Below the pieces are notes generated by a model that searched no databases, was not told where the DNA came from, and saw only the letters and a program-made list of their open reading frames with translations. Below are positions 1 through 7,978 of a DNA stretch of 64,000 nt, one piece after another. The stretch is taken from the NCBI RefSeq assembly GCF_025420585.1, contig NZ_JAOEGB010000009.1, forward strand, positions 1 to 64,000, written 5' to 3'. This DNA comes from Planotetraspora sp. A-T 1434 (lineage in GTDB: Bacteria; Actinomycetota; Actinomycetes; Streptosporangiales; Streptosporangiaceae). The position numbers were made by a program, and so were the translations under genes. Numbering within the stretch: the first letter of the stretch is position 1; each line of letters starts with the position of its first letter.

Positions 1-9
1 CTTTTGAGG

Positions 10-42
10 AAGCCATCCCAGCCGGGGTGGCTTTCTCTATTT
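10..42 (+). terminator. intrinsic terminator-like hairpin
   Basis: Bases 10-19 (AAGCCATCCC) pair with 24-33 (GGGGTGGCTT) with one G-U pair, a 4-base loop and a pyrimidine-rich TCTCTATTT tail. It probably ends a gene lying left of the window on the plus strand. Confidence 0.45.
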
Positions 43-299
43 CCGGGGCCATTTCGGAGAAGCGGCGCGGGAGCGGCCACGGCGGAGAGCCGAGCGGGCC
101 CGGCGGGAGATATTGGCCCGGGCCCGGCAGGATAGATCGGCGCGGGGCGGTGGGCGCGACAGAGCGGGCACGGCGCCGGGGCGCGCAGGAGCAGGTGCGG
201 CGCGGCAGGTTGGCGCGGGGGCGGGTGGGTGTGGAGGCCGGCGTAAGACCGTGCCCGAGACCACCGCGCCCGCGAAGGGCCGCGGACGCGGCCTCACCA

Positions 300-600
300 G
301 ACCGCGACTATCACGGCCGGCCGGAACACCCGCCCGACACCGTGCCTACGGACAGCACAGCACCCTGCCCGGCATCCCGCCCTCGCCCCATAGCCGCCGA
401 CAGCATCGCGCCCACCCCAGCACCACGCCCGCGCATACCCACCGACAGCACCGTGCCGAGCATCACGCCCGCGCATAGCCACCGACAGCACCACGCCGCG
501 CATCACGCCCGTGTCCATGCCGTGTCCATGCCCGTACCGCACCATGCCGGCCATCGGGCCCGCCCCATAGCTACGGACGGCGCCACCCGGCATCGTGCCG
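300..600. repeat. degenerate low-complexity tandem repeat
   Basis: Variants of CACGCCCGCGCATA, CACCGACAGCACC and CCGTGTCCATGCC recur with irregular spacing over about 300 bases, between the left edge and the 3-prime end of the fructosamine-kinase-like gene. No reading frame looks like a real protein. Confidence 0.5.
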
Positions 601-626
601 GTCGCGTACCCACGCAAATAGCGGTT

Positions 627-1505
627 TCACAGGGCGAGGACCTCGGACGCTGCGGTGAGCAGGCTTCCCCGGTACGCCTCGCCGTACAAACAGACGTGCA
701 CGGCCAGCGGATGGAGCTGGTGCAGCGGGACGCGCTCGCGCCAGCCGTCGTTCAGCGGAGCGGCTTCCCGGTATGCACCGCGGATCGTCCCAAGGTGGGG
801 CGCGCCGAAGAGAGCCAGCATCGCCAGGTCGGTCTCGCGATGGCCGCCGTGGGCGGCGGGGTCGATGAGCACGACGCGCGACACGCCCTGGGAAGGTGCG
901 GCGCTCCAGAGGAGGTTGCCGTTCCAGAGGTCGCCGTGAATTCGGCTGGGCGGCTCGGCGGGACCGGATACCTCCGGAATGTAGGCACAGGCCTCCTCGA
1001 TCAGCTCGACATCGGCCGGGGACAGTTGGCCACTGTCACGCGCGAGCCGTACGAACGGAAGGACCCGTCGGGAGACGTAGAACGACGGCCAGTCCGGAGC
1101 CGGCGCGTTGTCCATGGGTAGTTCGGCGATGAAGCCGGGCCACGGCGCTCCGAACTCGGGCGCGCCGGCCCCGTGGAGGGCGGCCAGTTCACGTCCGAAC
1201 CGTTCCGCCGCCGCGGCGGTCGCCGGCCCAGTCTCGATCCACTCGAGCACGAGAAGGTCGCGGTCCGCGTCGATGACCTCGGGTACGGCCACGGCCTTCG
1301 GCTCGGCCAGCCAGCGAAGCCCCGCCGCTTCGGCGGTGAAGCCGGCACCCCCGGCACCGCTGCCGGCGGTGGAACTCGACGCGACAGTGGCCGGCGTCCT
1401 CAACCCAGGGGCGCCGGTTTTGACGAAGGCTCTCCGGCCGTCGCTCAGACGGGCTTCGTGGAGGGTCCACGCGTGGCTCGTGCCGAGATCTCTAATGATC
1501 TTCAA
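627..1505 (-). CDS. fructosamine kinase family protein
   Basis: Predicted small-molecule kinase of the fructosamine-3-kinase / aminoglycoside-phosphotransferase fold, cytoplasmic; family members phosphorylate ketoamine adducts in protein deglycation. Visible features are the N-terminal GTSHAW / FVKTGAPG region (Lys for ATP), the catalytic loop IHGDLWNGNLLW and the metal-binding VLIDPAAHGGHRETDLAML. I chose the TTG at 1505 (292 aa, about the family length), which overlaps the upstream phosphatase gene by 14 bp; an in-frame start at 1601 would overlap it by 110 bp and add non-homologous residues. The overlap suggests translational coupling with the phosphatase. The substrate is not proven. Confidence 0.85.
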   Translation of the reverse strand: MKIIRDLGTSHAWTLHEARLSDGRRAFVKTGAPGLRTPATVASSSTAGSGAGGAGFTAEAAGLRWLAEPKAVAVPEVIDADRDLLVLEWIETGPATAAAAERFGRELAALHGAGAPEFGAPWPGFIAELPMDNAPAPDWPSFYVSRRVLPFVRLARDSGQLSPADVELIEEACAYIPEVSGPAEPPSRIHGDLWNGNLLWSAAPSQGVSRVVLIDPAAHGGHRETDLAMLALFGAPHLGTIRGAYREAAPLNDGWRERVPLHQLHPLAVHVCLYGEAYRGSLLTAASEVLAL

Positions 1506-1950
1506 GATGCTTCGCCAATCCCTCGGACGCGGCCTTGACCATTCGTAGCACTTCGGCGAAGCCCTCCGGGCCGCCGTAGTAAGGATCGGGAACCTCGGCA
1601 CCCTCGGGCGCGGCCGGGTCGAAGGAGCGGAAGAGCCGCACGTCGGCCCCGGGCGGGGCGATCCGGCGCACCGCGCGCAGGTTGTCCCTGTCCATCACGA
1701 GGATCAGGTCACGCTCGGCGAACCAGGCCGGGTCGAACTGGCGGGCACGGTGGCCGGACCCGTCGTAGCCGTGCTCGGCGAGGGCCTTGTGGGCCCGTTC
1801 GTCCATGGGGTCGCCCGCGTGCCAGCCGCCGGTCCCGGCGCTGTCCACCACGACATCGAGCCCCCTGTCCTCAAGCGTGCGCCGCAGCACGACCTCCGCC
1901 ATCGGCGAGCGGCAGATGTTCCCCATGCAGACCAGACATACGCGCTTCAT
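1492..1950 (-). CDS. low-molecular-weight protein-tyrosine phosphatase
   Basis: 152-residue cytoplasmic phosphatase of the LMW-PTP family. The P-loop CMGNICRSP (C-x5-R-S) is at residues 7-15, and the general-acid region DPYYGGPEGF is near the C-terminus. The ATG at 1950 puts the P-loop at the canonical N-terminal position and is preceded by GGGAGAG about ten bases upstream; a start at 2004 would add an atypical extension. It is first in a two-gene unit with the fructosamine-kinase-like gene and divergent from pstS. The physiological substrate is unknown. Confidence 0.9.
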   Translation of the reverse strand: MKRVCLVCMGNICRSPMAEVVLRRTLEDRGLDVVVDSAGTGGWHAGDPMDERAHKALAEHGYDGSGHRARQFDPAWFAERDLILVMDRDNLRAVRRIAPPGADVRLFRSFDPAAPEGAEVPDPYYGGPEGFAEVLRMVKAASEGLAKHLEDH

Positions 1951-2023
1951 GAACCAATGCTCTCCCATACCCGGCGTGACCTGCTCGTTATCTTGGACGA
2001 TCACTACAAGAGCGACCCGGTGC

Positions 2024-2063
2024 GTTCACCACTCGTTCACCTTTAACAGGGGATTAGGTCACC
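2024..2063 (+). promoter_or_regulatory. PHO box (PhoP operator) upstream of pstS
   Basis: GTTCACC occurs at 2024-2030 and again 11 bp later at 2035-2041; GGTCACC at 2057-2063 lies two further 11-bp steps downstream. Direct GTTCACC units with 11-bp period are the actinobacterial PhoP operator known from Streptomyces pstS and phoA. The site is 50-90 bp before the pstS start, so PhoR-PhoP control by phosphate starvation is inferred. Confidence 0.85.
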
Positions 2064-2112
2064 TTTGCTCCCTACCGTCCCTGATGTTGAGAGACAACTG
2101 GGAGGAACAACC

Positions 2113-3207
2113 GTGAAGTATGCAGGCCGGCTCGCCGTAGCCGCCATCGCCGGCGTGCTCTCGCTCGCTGCGTGCGGCACCGACGACAACGCTGGTGGGG
2201 GATCCAGCGCAGCACCGCAGGGCGACGGCAGCCTCAAGGGCACCATCAACGCCGCCGGCTCCTCGGCTCAGGCGAACGCGATCGCGGAGTGGAAGAAGTC
2301 CTTCCAGTCCTCGAACCCCGGAGTGAGCATCAACTACCAGCCCAGCGGCTCCGGCGCTGGCGTCCAGTCTTTCATCCAGGGCACCGTCGCCTTCGCCGGC
2401 TCCGACTCGGCGCTTGACGACACCAAGAACGAGCCCACGCAGGCCGACGCCCGCTGCAAGACCGGCAAGGCGATCAACCTGCCGATGGTCACCGGTCCGG
2501 TCGCCGTCGTCTACAACTTGCCCGGCGTGGACGGCCTCCAGCTTTCGCCGAAGACGATCGGCGGGATCTTCAACAGCAAGATCACCAAGTGGGACGACGC
2601 CGCCATCAAGGCGGACAACCCCAACGCCAAGCTGCCCTCGACCGCGATCCAGGCGTTCCACCGCTCGGACGAGTCGGGCACCAGCGCGAACTTCACCAAG
2701 TTCCTCAAGGCGACCGCCGACTGGCCGTACGAGCCCGCGAAGGCGTGGCCGGCCGAGGCTCAGGGCCAGGGCGCCAAGGGTTCCGACCAGATCGCCGCGT
2801 CGGTGAAGAGCACCGAGGGCGCGGTCAGCTACGTCGAGCTCTCCTTCGCGGAGAACTCGCAGCTCCAGAAGGCCAAGGTCGCCAACGGCTCCGGCGAGTT
2901 CGTCGAGCTGACCCCCGAGAGCGCGTCCAAGACGATCGAGGCCGCCGAGATCAAGGGCACGGGCAACGACCTCAAGCTTTCGATCGACTACGCCACCAAG
3001 GCCGCGGGCGCCTACCCGATCGTCCTGGTGACCTACGAGATCACCTGTGAGAAGGGTCTGTCGGCCGACGACTCCAAGCTGGTCAAGTCCTTCCTGACCT
3101 ACACCGCGAGCGACGCGGGTCAGCAGGCTCTGACCGGTCTGGGCTACGCCCCGCTGCCGGCCAGCCTCGTCTCCAAGGTCCGCACCGCTGTCGAGGCGAT
3201 CTCCTAA
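2113..3207 (+). CDS. pstS: phosphate ABC transporter substrate-binding lipoprotein PstS
   Basis: High-affinity phosphate-binding lipoprotein on the outer face of the membrane that delivers phosphate to PstCAB. The GTG start at 2113 follows GGGAGGA and gives a short signal peptide ending in the lipobox LAAC; 364 aa is usual. Phosphate-binding motifs are visible: GSSAQANA near residue 50, PSGSGAGVQSF near 80, FAGSDSAL near 100, and HRSDESGTSANFTKFL near 200. It is the first gene of pstSCAB behind a PHO box. Confidence 0.97.
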   Translation: MKYAGRLAVAAIAGVLSLAACGTDDNAGGGSSAAPQGDGSLKGTINAAGSSAQANAIAEWKKSFQSSNPGVSINYQPSGSGAGVQSFIQGTVAFAGSDSALDDTKNEPTQADARCKTGKAINLPMVTGPVAVVYNLPGVDGLQLSPKTIGGIFNSKITKWDDAAIKADNPNAKLPSTAIQAFHRSDESGTSANFTKFLKATADWPYEPAKAWPAEAQGQGAKGSDQIAASVKSTEGAVSYVELSFAENSQLQKAKVANGSGEFVELTPESASKTIEAAEIKGTGNDLKLSIDYATKAAGAYPIVLVTYEITCEKGLSADDSKLVKSFLTYTASDAGQQALTGLGYAPLPASLVSKVRTAVEAIS

Positions 3208-3212
3208 CCCTG

Positions 3213-4193
3213 ATGGCCACGTCACTTCGTACCAGCGAAGGCGGGCCGGCCGTGCGCCGGTCCGCCTTCCGGCGCAGCCGCGGCGACGGCCCGTTCCGGT
3301 TCGTCTCGACGGGCGCGGGCGTCATCTTGCTGGCGGTCATGGCGGCGATCGGGGTCTTCCTGATCATCAAGGCCATTCCCGCGCTCCAGGCGAACACGGC
3401 CCACTTCCTCACCGAGCTGACCTGGTCTCCCAACGCCACCGAGCCCGCGTTCGGAATCGGCTCGCTGGCCTTCGGAACCGTGCTGAGCTCGTTCCTGGCT
3501 CTCATCATCGCCACGCCGGTGGCCGTGGGCGTGGCGCTGTTCATCTCCCACTACGCGCCCCGCCGTCTCGCGTCGCTCCTGGGCTACGTGGTCGACCTCC
3601 TGGCGGCCGTCCCCAGCGTCGTCTACGGCCTGTGGGGAGTCACCTTCCTCGTCCCCTTCATGCTGGGACCCTCGAAGTTCCTCAACACCTACTTCGGCTG
3701 GATCCCGATCTTCGGCGGCGACCAGGTGGTCGGCAAGAGCATGCTCACCGCGTCACTCGTGCTCGCGATCATGATCCTCCCCATCATCGCCGCGATCTCG
3801 CGTGAGGTGTTCCTGCAGGCGCCGAAGATCCAGGAGGAGGCGGCGCTGGCGCTCGGCGCCACCCGCTGGGAGATGATCAGGATGGCGGTCCTGCCGTTCG
3901 GGCGTCCCGGCGTCATCAGCGCCGCGATGCTCGGCCTCGGCCGGGCCATGGGCGAGACGATCGCCGTCGCCCTCATCTTCCCGGCGACCTTCAACATCTC
4001 GTTCCGCATCCTCAGCGCGAACGGCAACAGCATCGCCGCCAACATCGCCAACGGCTTCGGCGAGGCCACAGAGGTCGGCCGCGGCGCGCTCATCGCGTCC
4101 GGGCTCGTCCTGTTCGTCATCACCCTGCTGGTGAACATGGCCGCTCGCCTCGTCATCGCCCGGCGCAAGGAGTACGCGAGGGCCGCAGCGTGA
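3213..4193 (+). CDS. pstC: phosphate ABC transporter permease PstC
   Basis: Integral-membrane half of the Pst channel (326 aa). One N-terminal membrane segment near residues 35-55 is followed by a BPD-type permease domain with about five more. The EAA loop is visible as EEAALALGATRWEMIRMAVL near 210-230. It starts 5 bp after pstS and overlaps pstA by 4 bp (GTGA), as expected for a coupled operon. Confidence 0.96.
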   Translation: MATSLRTSEGGPAVRRSAFRRSRGDGPFRFVSTGAGVILLAVMAAIGVFLIIKAIPALQANTAHFLTELTWSPNATEPAFGIGSLAFGTVLSSFLALIIATPVAVGVALFISHYAPRRLASLLGYVVDLLAAVPSVVYGLWGVTFLVPFMLGPSKFLNTYFGWIPIFGGDQVVGKSMLTASLVLAIMILPIIAAISREVFLQAPKIQEEAALALGATRWEMIRMAVLPFGRPGVISAAMLGLGRAMGETIAVALIFPATFNISFRILSANGNSIAANIANGFGEATEVGRGALIASGLVLFVITLLVNMAARLVIARRKEYARAAA

Positions 4194-5077
4194 CCGTGCA
4201 GACTGGAATCCAGCCCATCTCGGCCGGCCGGCGAGTCAAGGACCGGGCCGTACAGGTCCTCGTCTACCTGGCGTTCGCCGTCGCGGTCATCCCGCTCCTG
4301 TCGGTGCTGTGGCTCGTCGTCAAGAACGGCCTCAAGCGTTTCGACGTGGAGTTCCTCACCCATTCGATGCGCAACATCGGCGCCCGGGACGCCGGCGGAG
4401 GCGCCTACCACGCGATCGTCGGCACGCTGGAACAGGTGCTCCTGGCGTCGCTCATCGCGGTCCCCCTCGGCCTGCTCACCGCGATCTACCTCGTGGAGTA
4501 CGGCAACGGCGGCCGCCTTTCGCGCATCATCAGCTTCTTCGTGGACGTCATGACCGGCGTCCCGTCCGTCGTTTCCGGCCTGTTCGTCCTGGCCTTCTGG
4601 GTCCTCGTGCTCGGCATGTCCTTCTCGGGCTTCGCCGGAGCGCTGGCGCTGTCGATCCTGATGATGCCGGTGGTGGTCAGATCCGCAGAGGAGATGCTGC
4701 GTCTCGTCCCGAACGAGCTACGCGAGGCGTCCTACGCGCTGGGCGTGCCCAAGTGGCGGACCATCGTCAAGGTCGTCCTGCCCACCGCCTTCACCGGCAT
4801 CGTGACCGGCGTCATGCTGGCCGTCGCCCGTGTGGCGGGCGAGACCGCGCCGCTGCTGCTCACGGTCTTCATCACCGACTCCATCAACACCGACCCGTTC
4901 CACGGGCCGCAGATGGGTCTTCCGCTGTACGTCTTCGATCAGGCGGGCCGTCCGACGGACACCGCCATCGACCGCGCCTGGGCCGGGGCGCTGACCCTGA
5001 TCCTTATCGTCATGCTGCTCAACCTGGTCGCACGCCTCATCTCATGGTGGCGTTCGCCCGCGAAGAGGGGGTCCTGA
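4190..5077 (+). CDS. pstA: phosphate ABC transporter permease PstA
   Basis: Second permease subunit (295 aa, six predicted membrane segments). The EAA loop reads [20 protein letters not shown] near residues 177-197. The GTG start lies inside the pstC stop (4-bp overlap), and the stop is one base before pstB, so translation is probably coupled along the operon. Confidence 0.96.
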   Translation: MTVQTGIQPISAGRRVKDRAVQVLVYLAFAVAVIPLLSVLWLVVKNGLKRFDVEFLTHSMRNIGARDAGGGAYHAIVGTLEQVLLASLIAVPLGLLTAIYLVEYGNGGRLSRIISFFVDVMTGVPSVVSGLFVLAFWVLVLGMSFSGFAGALALSILMMPVVVRSAEEMLRLVPNELREASYALGVPKWRTIVKVVLPTAFTGIVTGVMLAVARVAGETAPLLLTVFITDSINTDPFHGPQMGLPLYVFDQAGRPTDTAIDRAWAGALTLILIVMLLNLVARLISWWRSPAKRGS

Positions 5078-5078
5078 G

Positions 5079-5855
5079 ATGGCCAAGCAGATCGAGGTCT
5101 CAGACCTCGACGCCTATTACGGGTCGCACAAGGCGATCGCCGGCGTCACGATGACGATCGAGCCGCGCGCAGTCACGGCGTTCATCGGCCCGTCGGGATG
5201 CGGCAAGTCGACGTTCCTCCGGACCCTGAACCGCATGCACGAGGTGATCCCCGGCGCTCGCGTCGAAGGGAAGGTCCGGCTGGAGGACGAGGACCTCTAC
5301 GGCCCGAACGTCGACCCGGTGTCCGTGCGCCGGACCATCGGCATGGTCTTCCAGCGGCCCAACCCGTTCCCCACCATGTCGATCTTCGACAATGTGGCGG
5401 CGGGGCTCCGGCTCAACGGCCGGTTCTCCAGGTCGGAGCTGAACGGCATCGTCGAGGAGTCCCTCAAGGGCGCCAACCTGTGGAACGAGGTCAAGGACCG
5501 GCTGGGCAAGCCCGGCGCCGGCCTCTCCGGCGGACAGCAGCAGCGTCTGTGCATCGCGCGGGCGATCGCCGTACGTCCGCAGGTCCTGCTCATGGACGAG
5601 CCCTGCTCGGCTCTGGACCCGATCTCCACCCTGGCGATCGAGGATCTGATCTCCCGGCTGAAGCTGGACTACACGATCGTCATCGTGACGCACAACATGC
5701 AGCAGGCCGCCCGGGTCAGCGACAAGACGGCGTTTTTCAACCTCGCGGCGCAGGGCCAGCCCGGCATGCTCGTCGAGATGGACGAGACCTCGAAGATCTT
5801 CACCAACCCGGCCAAGAAGGCGACCGAGGACTACATCACCGGGCGCTTCGGTTAA
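5079..5855 (+). CDS. pstB: phosphate ABC transporter ATPase PstB
   Basis: Cytoplasmic ATPase that energises phosphate import (258 aa, family length). Walker [10 protein letters not shown] at about 35-43, Q-loop FQRPNPFP near 90, signature LSGGQQQR near 150, Walker [14 protein letters not shown] near 170 and the switch His in IVTHNMQQA near 205 are all intact. Final structural gene of the operon; the response regulator follows after 18 bp. Confidence 0.97.
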   Translation: MAKQIEVSDLDAYYGSHKAIAGVTMTIEPRAVTAFIGPSGCGKSTFLRTLNRMHEVIPGARVEGKVRLEDEDLYGPNVDPVSVRRTIGMVFQRPNPFPTMSIFDNVAAGLRLNGRFSRSELNGIVEESLKGANLWNEVKDRLGKPGAGLSGGQQQRLCIARAIAVRPQVLLMDEPCSALDPISTLAIEDLISRLKLDYTIVIVTHNMQQAARVSDKTAFFNLAAQGQPGMLVEMDETSKIFTNPAKKATEDYITGRFG

Positions 5856-5873
5856 CCGCATAGGAGGATCCGG

Positions 5874-6578
5874 GTGACGGCACCCGCAGTGGAGGGGGAC
5901 ACTCGGTCGGCGCCCATGCTCCTGGTGGCCGATCCGGACGCCGGCCTGATACAGAAGCTCGCGGCCGCGCTGGAAGCCGAAGGCGTCGACGTGACCGGCG
6001 TGCCGGACGGCGCCCAGGCCCTGCTTCAGGCCGGAGCTCTCCGGCCTGACGCCGTGCTGATCTGCGCCTCCCTTCCCATCGTCGGCCCGGTCGACTTCGT
6101 CCGCGCCGTACGGCTCGCCCGAGCCGTGCCCGTGCTGCTCGGCATCGATTTCGGGAGCGATGCCGAGCAGGCTCTTCAGGCCCTGGAGGCGGGCGCGACA
6201 GCCTGCGTGGCCAGGCCGTACCGCGTGCCCGAGCTTCTTCCCCTGGTGCAGGCGGCCTTCCGGCGCCAGGGGCCGCACCGGACCGTGTTGACCATCGGCG
6301 ACGTCGAGCTGGACGTCACGGCGTATCAGGTGAAGGTCGCGGGCCGGATCGTCCACCTGCCGCTGCGGGAGTTCGAGCTGCTGCACTATCTGATGCGCAA
6401 CGCCAACCGGACCGTCACCCGCGAGCAGATCATGCGCAATGTGTGGCATTCCGCGGACACCATGTCCACGAACACGATCGCCGTCCACGTCAAGCGGCTC
6501 CGGGCCAGGCTCGGTGACGACGAGGACAAGATGATCCAGACGGTCCGCGGAGTGGGTTACCGCCTCGTCTCCGACTGA
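5874..6578 (+). CDS. atypical OmpR-family response regulator with degenerate receiver
   Basis: 234-aa DNA-binding protein. The N-terminal receiver-like domain (about 15-125) is followed by an OmpR/PhoB winged helix (about 135-232) with LREFELLHYLMRNANRTVTRE and VKRLRARLGDDEDK. In the receiver the phospho-acceptor Asp position (strand 3, VLICASLP where VLLDLMLP is typical) is Cys, the switch Thr/Ser is Gly (VLLGID) and the conserved Lys is Arg (ARPY). It is therefore unlikely to be phosphorylated normally. Good AGGAGG ribosome site; start GTG. No histidine kinase is adjacent. The position behind pstSCAB suggests a role in phosphate control, but that is inference. Confidence 0.88.
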   Translation: MTAPAVEGDTRSAPMLLVADPDAGLIQKLAAALEAEGVDVTGVPDGAQALLQAGALRPDAVLICASLPIVGPVDFVRAVRLARAVPVLLGIDFGSDAEQALQALEAGATACVARPYRVPELLPLVQAAFRRQGPHRTVLTIGDVELDVTAYQVKVAGRIVHLPLREFELLHYLMRNANRTVTREQIMRNVWHSADTMSTNTIAVHVKRLRARLGDDEDKMIQTVRGVGYRLVSD

Positions 6579-6594
6579 TCGCCGGTCTCCGGCC

Positions 6595-6631
6595 GCCCGG
6601 GCTGATGTGTCACCGGCCCGTGAGCCCGGGG
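6595..6631. terminator. hairpin between convergent genes
   Basis: GCCCGGGCT (6595-6603) pairs with AGCCCGGGG (6623-6631) across a 19-base loop. It lies between the ends of the response regulator and hisN, so it could stop transcription both ways; there is no U-tract. Confidence 0.35.
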
Positions 6632-6652
6632 CCCGTCGGAAGCTCGCGAAGG

Positions 6653-7435
6653 CTACCCGCGGGACAGGCGCTTGAGGACCTCGCCGTGGAGCAGGCCGTT
6701 CGTGCAGACCATGCTGCCCGTGTCGAGGGGAGAGGTGCCGTCGACCGCGGTGCAGGTGCCGCCGGCCTCCTCGACGATGACGGTGAGCGCGGCCATGTCC
6801 CACGGGGAGAGCTCCGGCTCGGCCGAGATGTCCACGGCGCCCTCGGCGACCATCATGTGTGACCAGAAGTCGCCGTAGCCGCGCGTCCGCCAAACCTGCC
6901 TGGTCAGGTCGAGGAAGCCGTCGAGCCGGTTGTCCTTCTCCCACTCCGCGAGGTCGGAGTAGGCGAACGACGCGTCGTCGAGGCGGCCGACGGAGGAGAC
7001 CTGGCAGCGGGTGGCCTTCGTCAGGCTGCGCCCGGTCCACGAGCCGCCCTCCTTGGCGGCCCACCAGCGGCGGCTGAGCGCGGGCGCCGAGACGACGCCG
7101 ACGACGACCTTGCCCTCCTCCATCAGCGCGATGAGGGTGGCCCACACGGGGACCCCGCGGACGTAGTTCTTGGTGCCGTCGATGGGGTCGATGACCCACG
7201 AGCGCATGCCGTATCCGGTGCGGCCGAACTCCTCACCCACGATGGCGTCGCGCGGGCGGGCCCGGCGCAGCGTGCCGCGGATGGCCTCCTCGACGGCCCG
7301 GTCGGCGTCGCTGACCGGCGTGAGGTCGGGCTTGGTGTCGACCTTCAGGTCCACGGCTTTGAAACGGCGCATCGTGATGTCATCGGCGGCGTCCGCCATC
7401 ACGTGCGCGAGACGCAGATCGTCGCTATATCCCAC
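6653..7435 (-). CDS. hisN: histidinol-phosphatase, inositol monophosphatase family
   Basis: Mg-dependent phosphatase of the IMPase fold, most like the actinobacterial HisN that dephosphorylates histidinol phosphate in histidine synthesis. Metal-site motifs are KPDLTPVSDADRAVE, GEEFG, WVIDPIDGTKNYVRG and ELSPWDMAALTVIVEEAGG. Starting at one of two adjacent GTG codons (7438 or 7435) gives about 260 aa, the family length; upstream in-frame residues are not family-like. IMPase or another sugar-phosphate phosphatase is the alternative, because there are no his genes nearby. Confidence 0.82.
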   Translation of the reverse strand: MGYSDDLRLAHVMADAADDITMRRFKAVDLKVDTKPDLTPVSDADRAVEEAIRGTLRRARPRDAIVGEEFGRTGYGMRSWVIDPIDGTKNYVRGVPVWATLIALMEEGKVVVGVVSAPALSRRWWAAKEGGSWTGRSLTKATRCQVSSVGRLDDASFAYSDLAEWEKDNRLDGFLDLTRQVWRTRGYGDFWSHMMVAEGAVDISAEPELSPWDMAALTVIVEEAGGTCTAVDGTSPLDTGSMVCTNGLLHGEVLKRLSRG

Positions 7436-7519
7436 CACAGGCCCCAAGTTATCGTGCCGGAGCCCGCTCGCATCAGGTCCCGGATCGCTCCAAAGCGTAC
7501 TTGTCGGTAACATCCGGCC

Positions 7520-7957
7520 ATGGACATCGCCGCCTTCATGCTCGACAGCGTGCCGTTCGCGCGGCTGCTCGGGATCTGGTTCGACTCGGTCGGCTCCGGT
7601 ACGGCTGTCGCCCGCATGCCCGACCGCGCCGATCTGCACAACCACGTGGGCGGCCCGCACGCCGGAGCCCTGTTCTCCCTCGCGGAGTCGGCGTCGGGGG
7701 CGGCCATGCTGTCCGCGTTCGGCGACCAGCTCTCCCGGGCCGTGCCGCTGGCCACGGTCGCCCAGATTCGCTATCTGAAGCTGGCCAAGGGCGAGGTGAC
7801 CGCTTCGGCGACCCTGCGGGCCGATCGCACCGGGGTCGTCGCCCAGTTGGACGAGGGCAGGCGGCCCGAGTTCGACGTGGCCGTCGACATCCGCGACGCC
7901 GAAGGGGTCGTCGTCTCGGAGATGACCGTCTCCTGGACCCTTCGCCCCAACCGCTGA
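7520..7957 (+). CDS. hotdog-fold thioesterase-like protein (DUF4442/PaaI type)
   Basis: 145-aa cytoplasmic protein with a hotdog-fold pattern: NHVGGPHAGALFSLAESASGAAM around 40-65, where the His-Asn-Gly region of PaaI-type thioesterases lies, and strand-rich IRYLKLAKGEVTASATL around 80-100. Probably hydrolyses an acyl-CoA thioester; the substrate cannot be read from sequence. Divergent from hisN with an 84-bp gap. Confidence 0.75.
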   Translation: MDIAAFMLDSVPFARLLGIWFDSVGSGTAVARMPDRADLHNHVGGPHAGALFSLAESASGAAMLSAFGDQLSRAVPLATVAQIRYLKLAKGEVTASATLRADRTGVVAQLDEGRRPEFDVAVDIRDAEGVVVSEMTVSWTLRPNR

Positions 7958-7978
7958 TCGGGGGAGTCGCCGGGCCGG

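Larger units (their letters stand above)
1..626. other. non-coding stretch at left edge
   Basis: No convincing gene is seen. The first 40 bases hold a terminator-like hairpin, 60-260 is extremely G+C-rich with no motif I recognise, and 300-600 is a degenerate low-complexity repeat. Long open frames here have proline/arginine/histidine-rich translations typical of G+C-rich non-coding DNA. Confidence 0.5.

Noticed and set aside
5100-7199. Long 699-codon minus-strand open frame over pstB and the response regulator
   Set aside because: Composition is His/Arg/Gly-rich, and the frame is the antisense shadow of well-supported genes in G+C-rich DNA.
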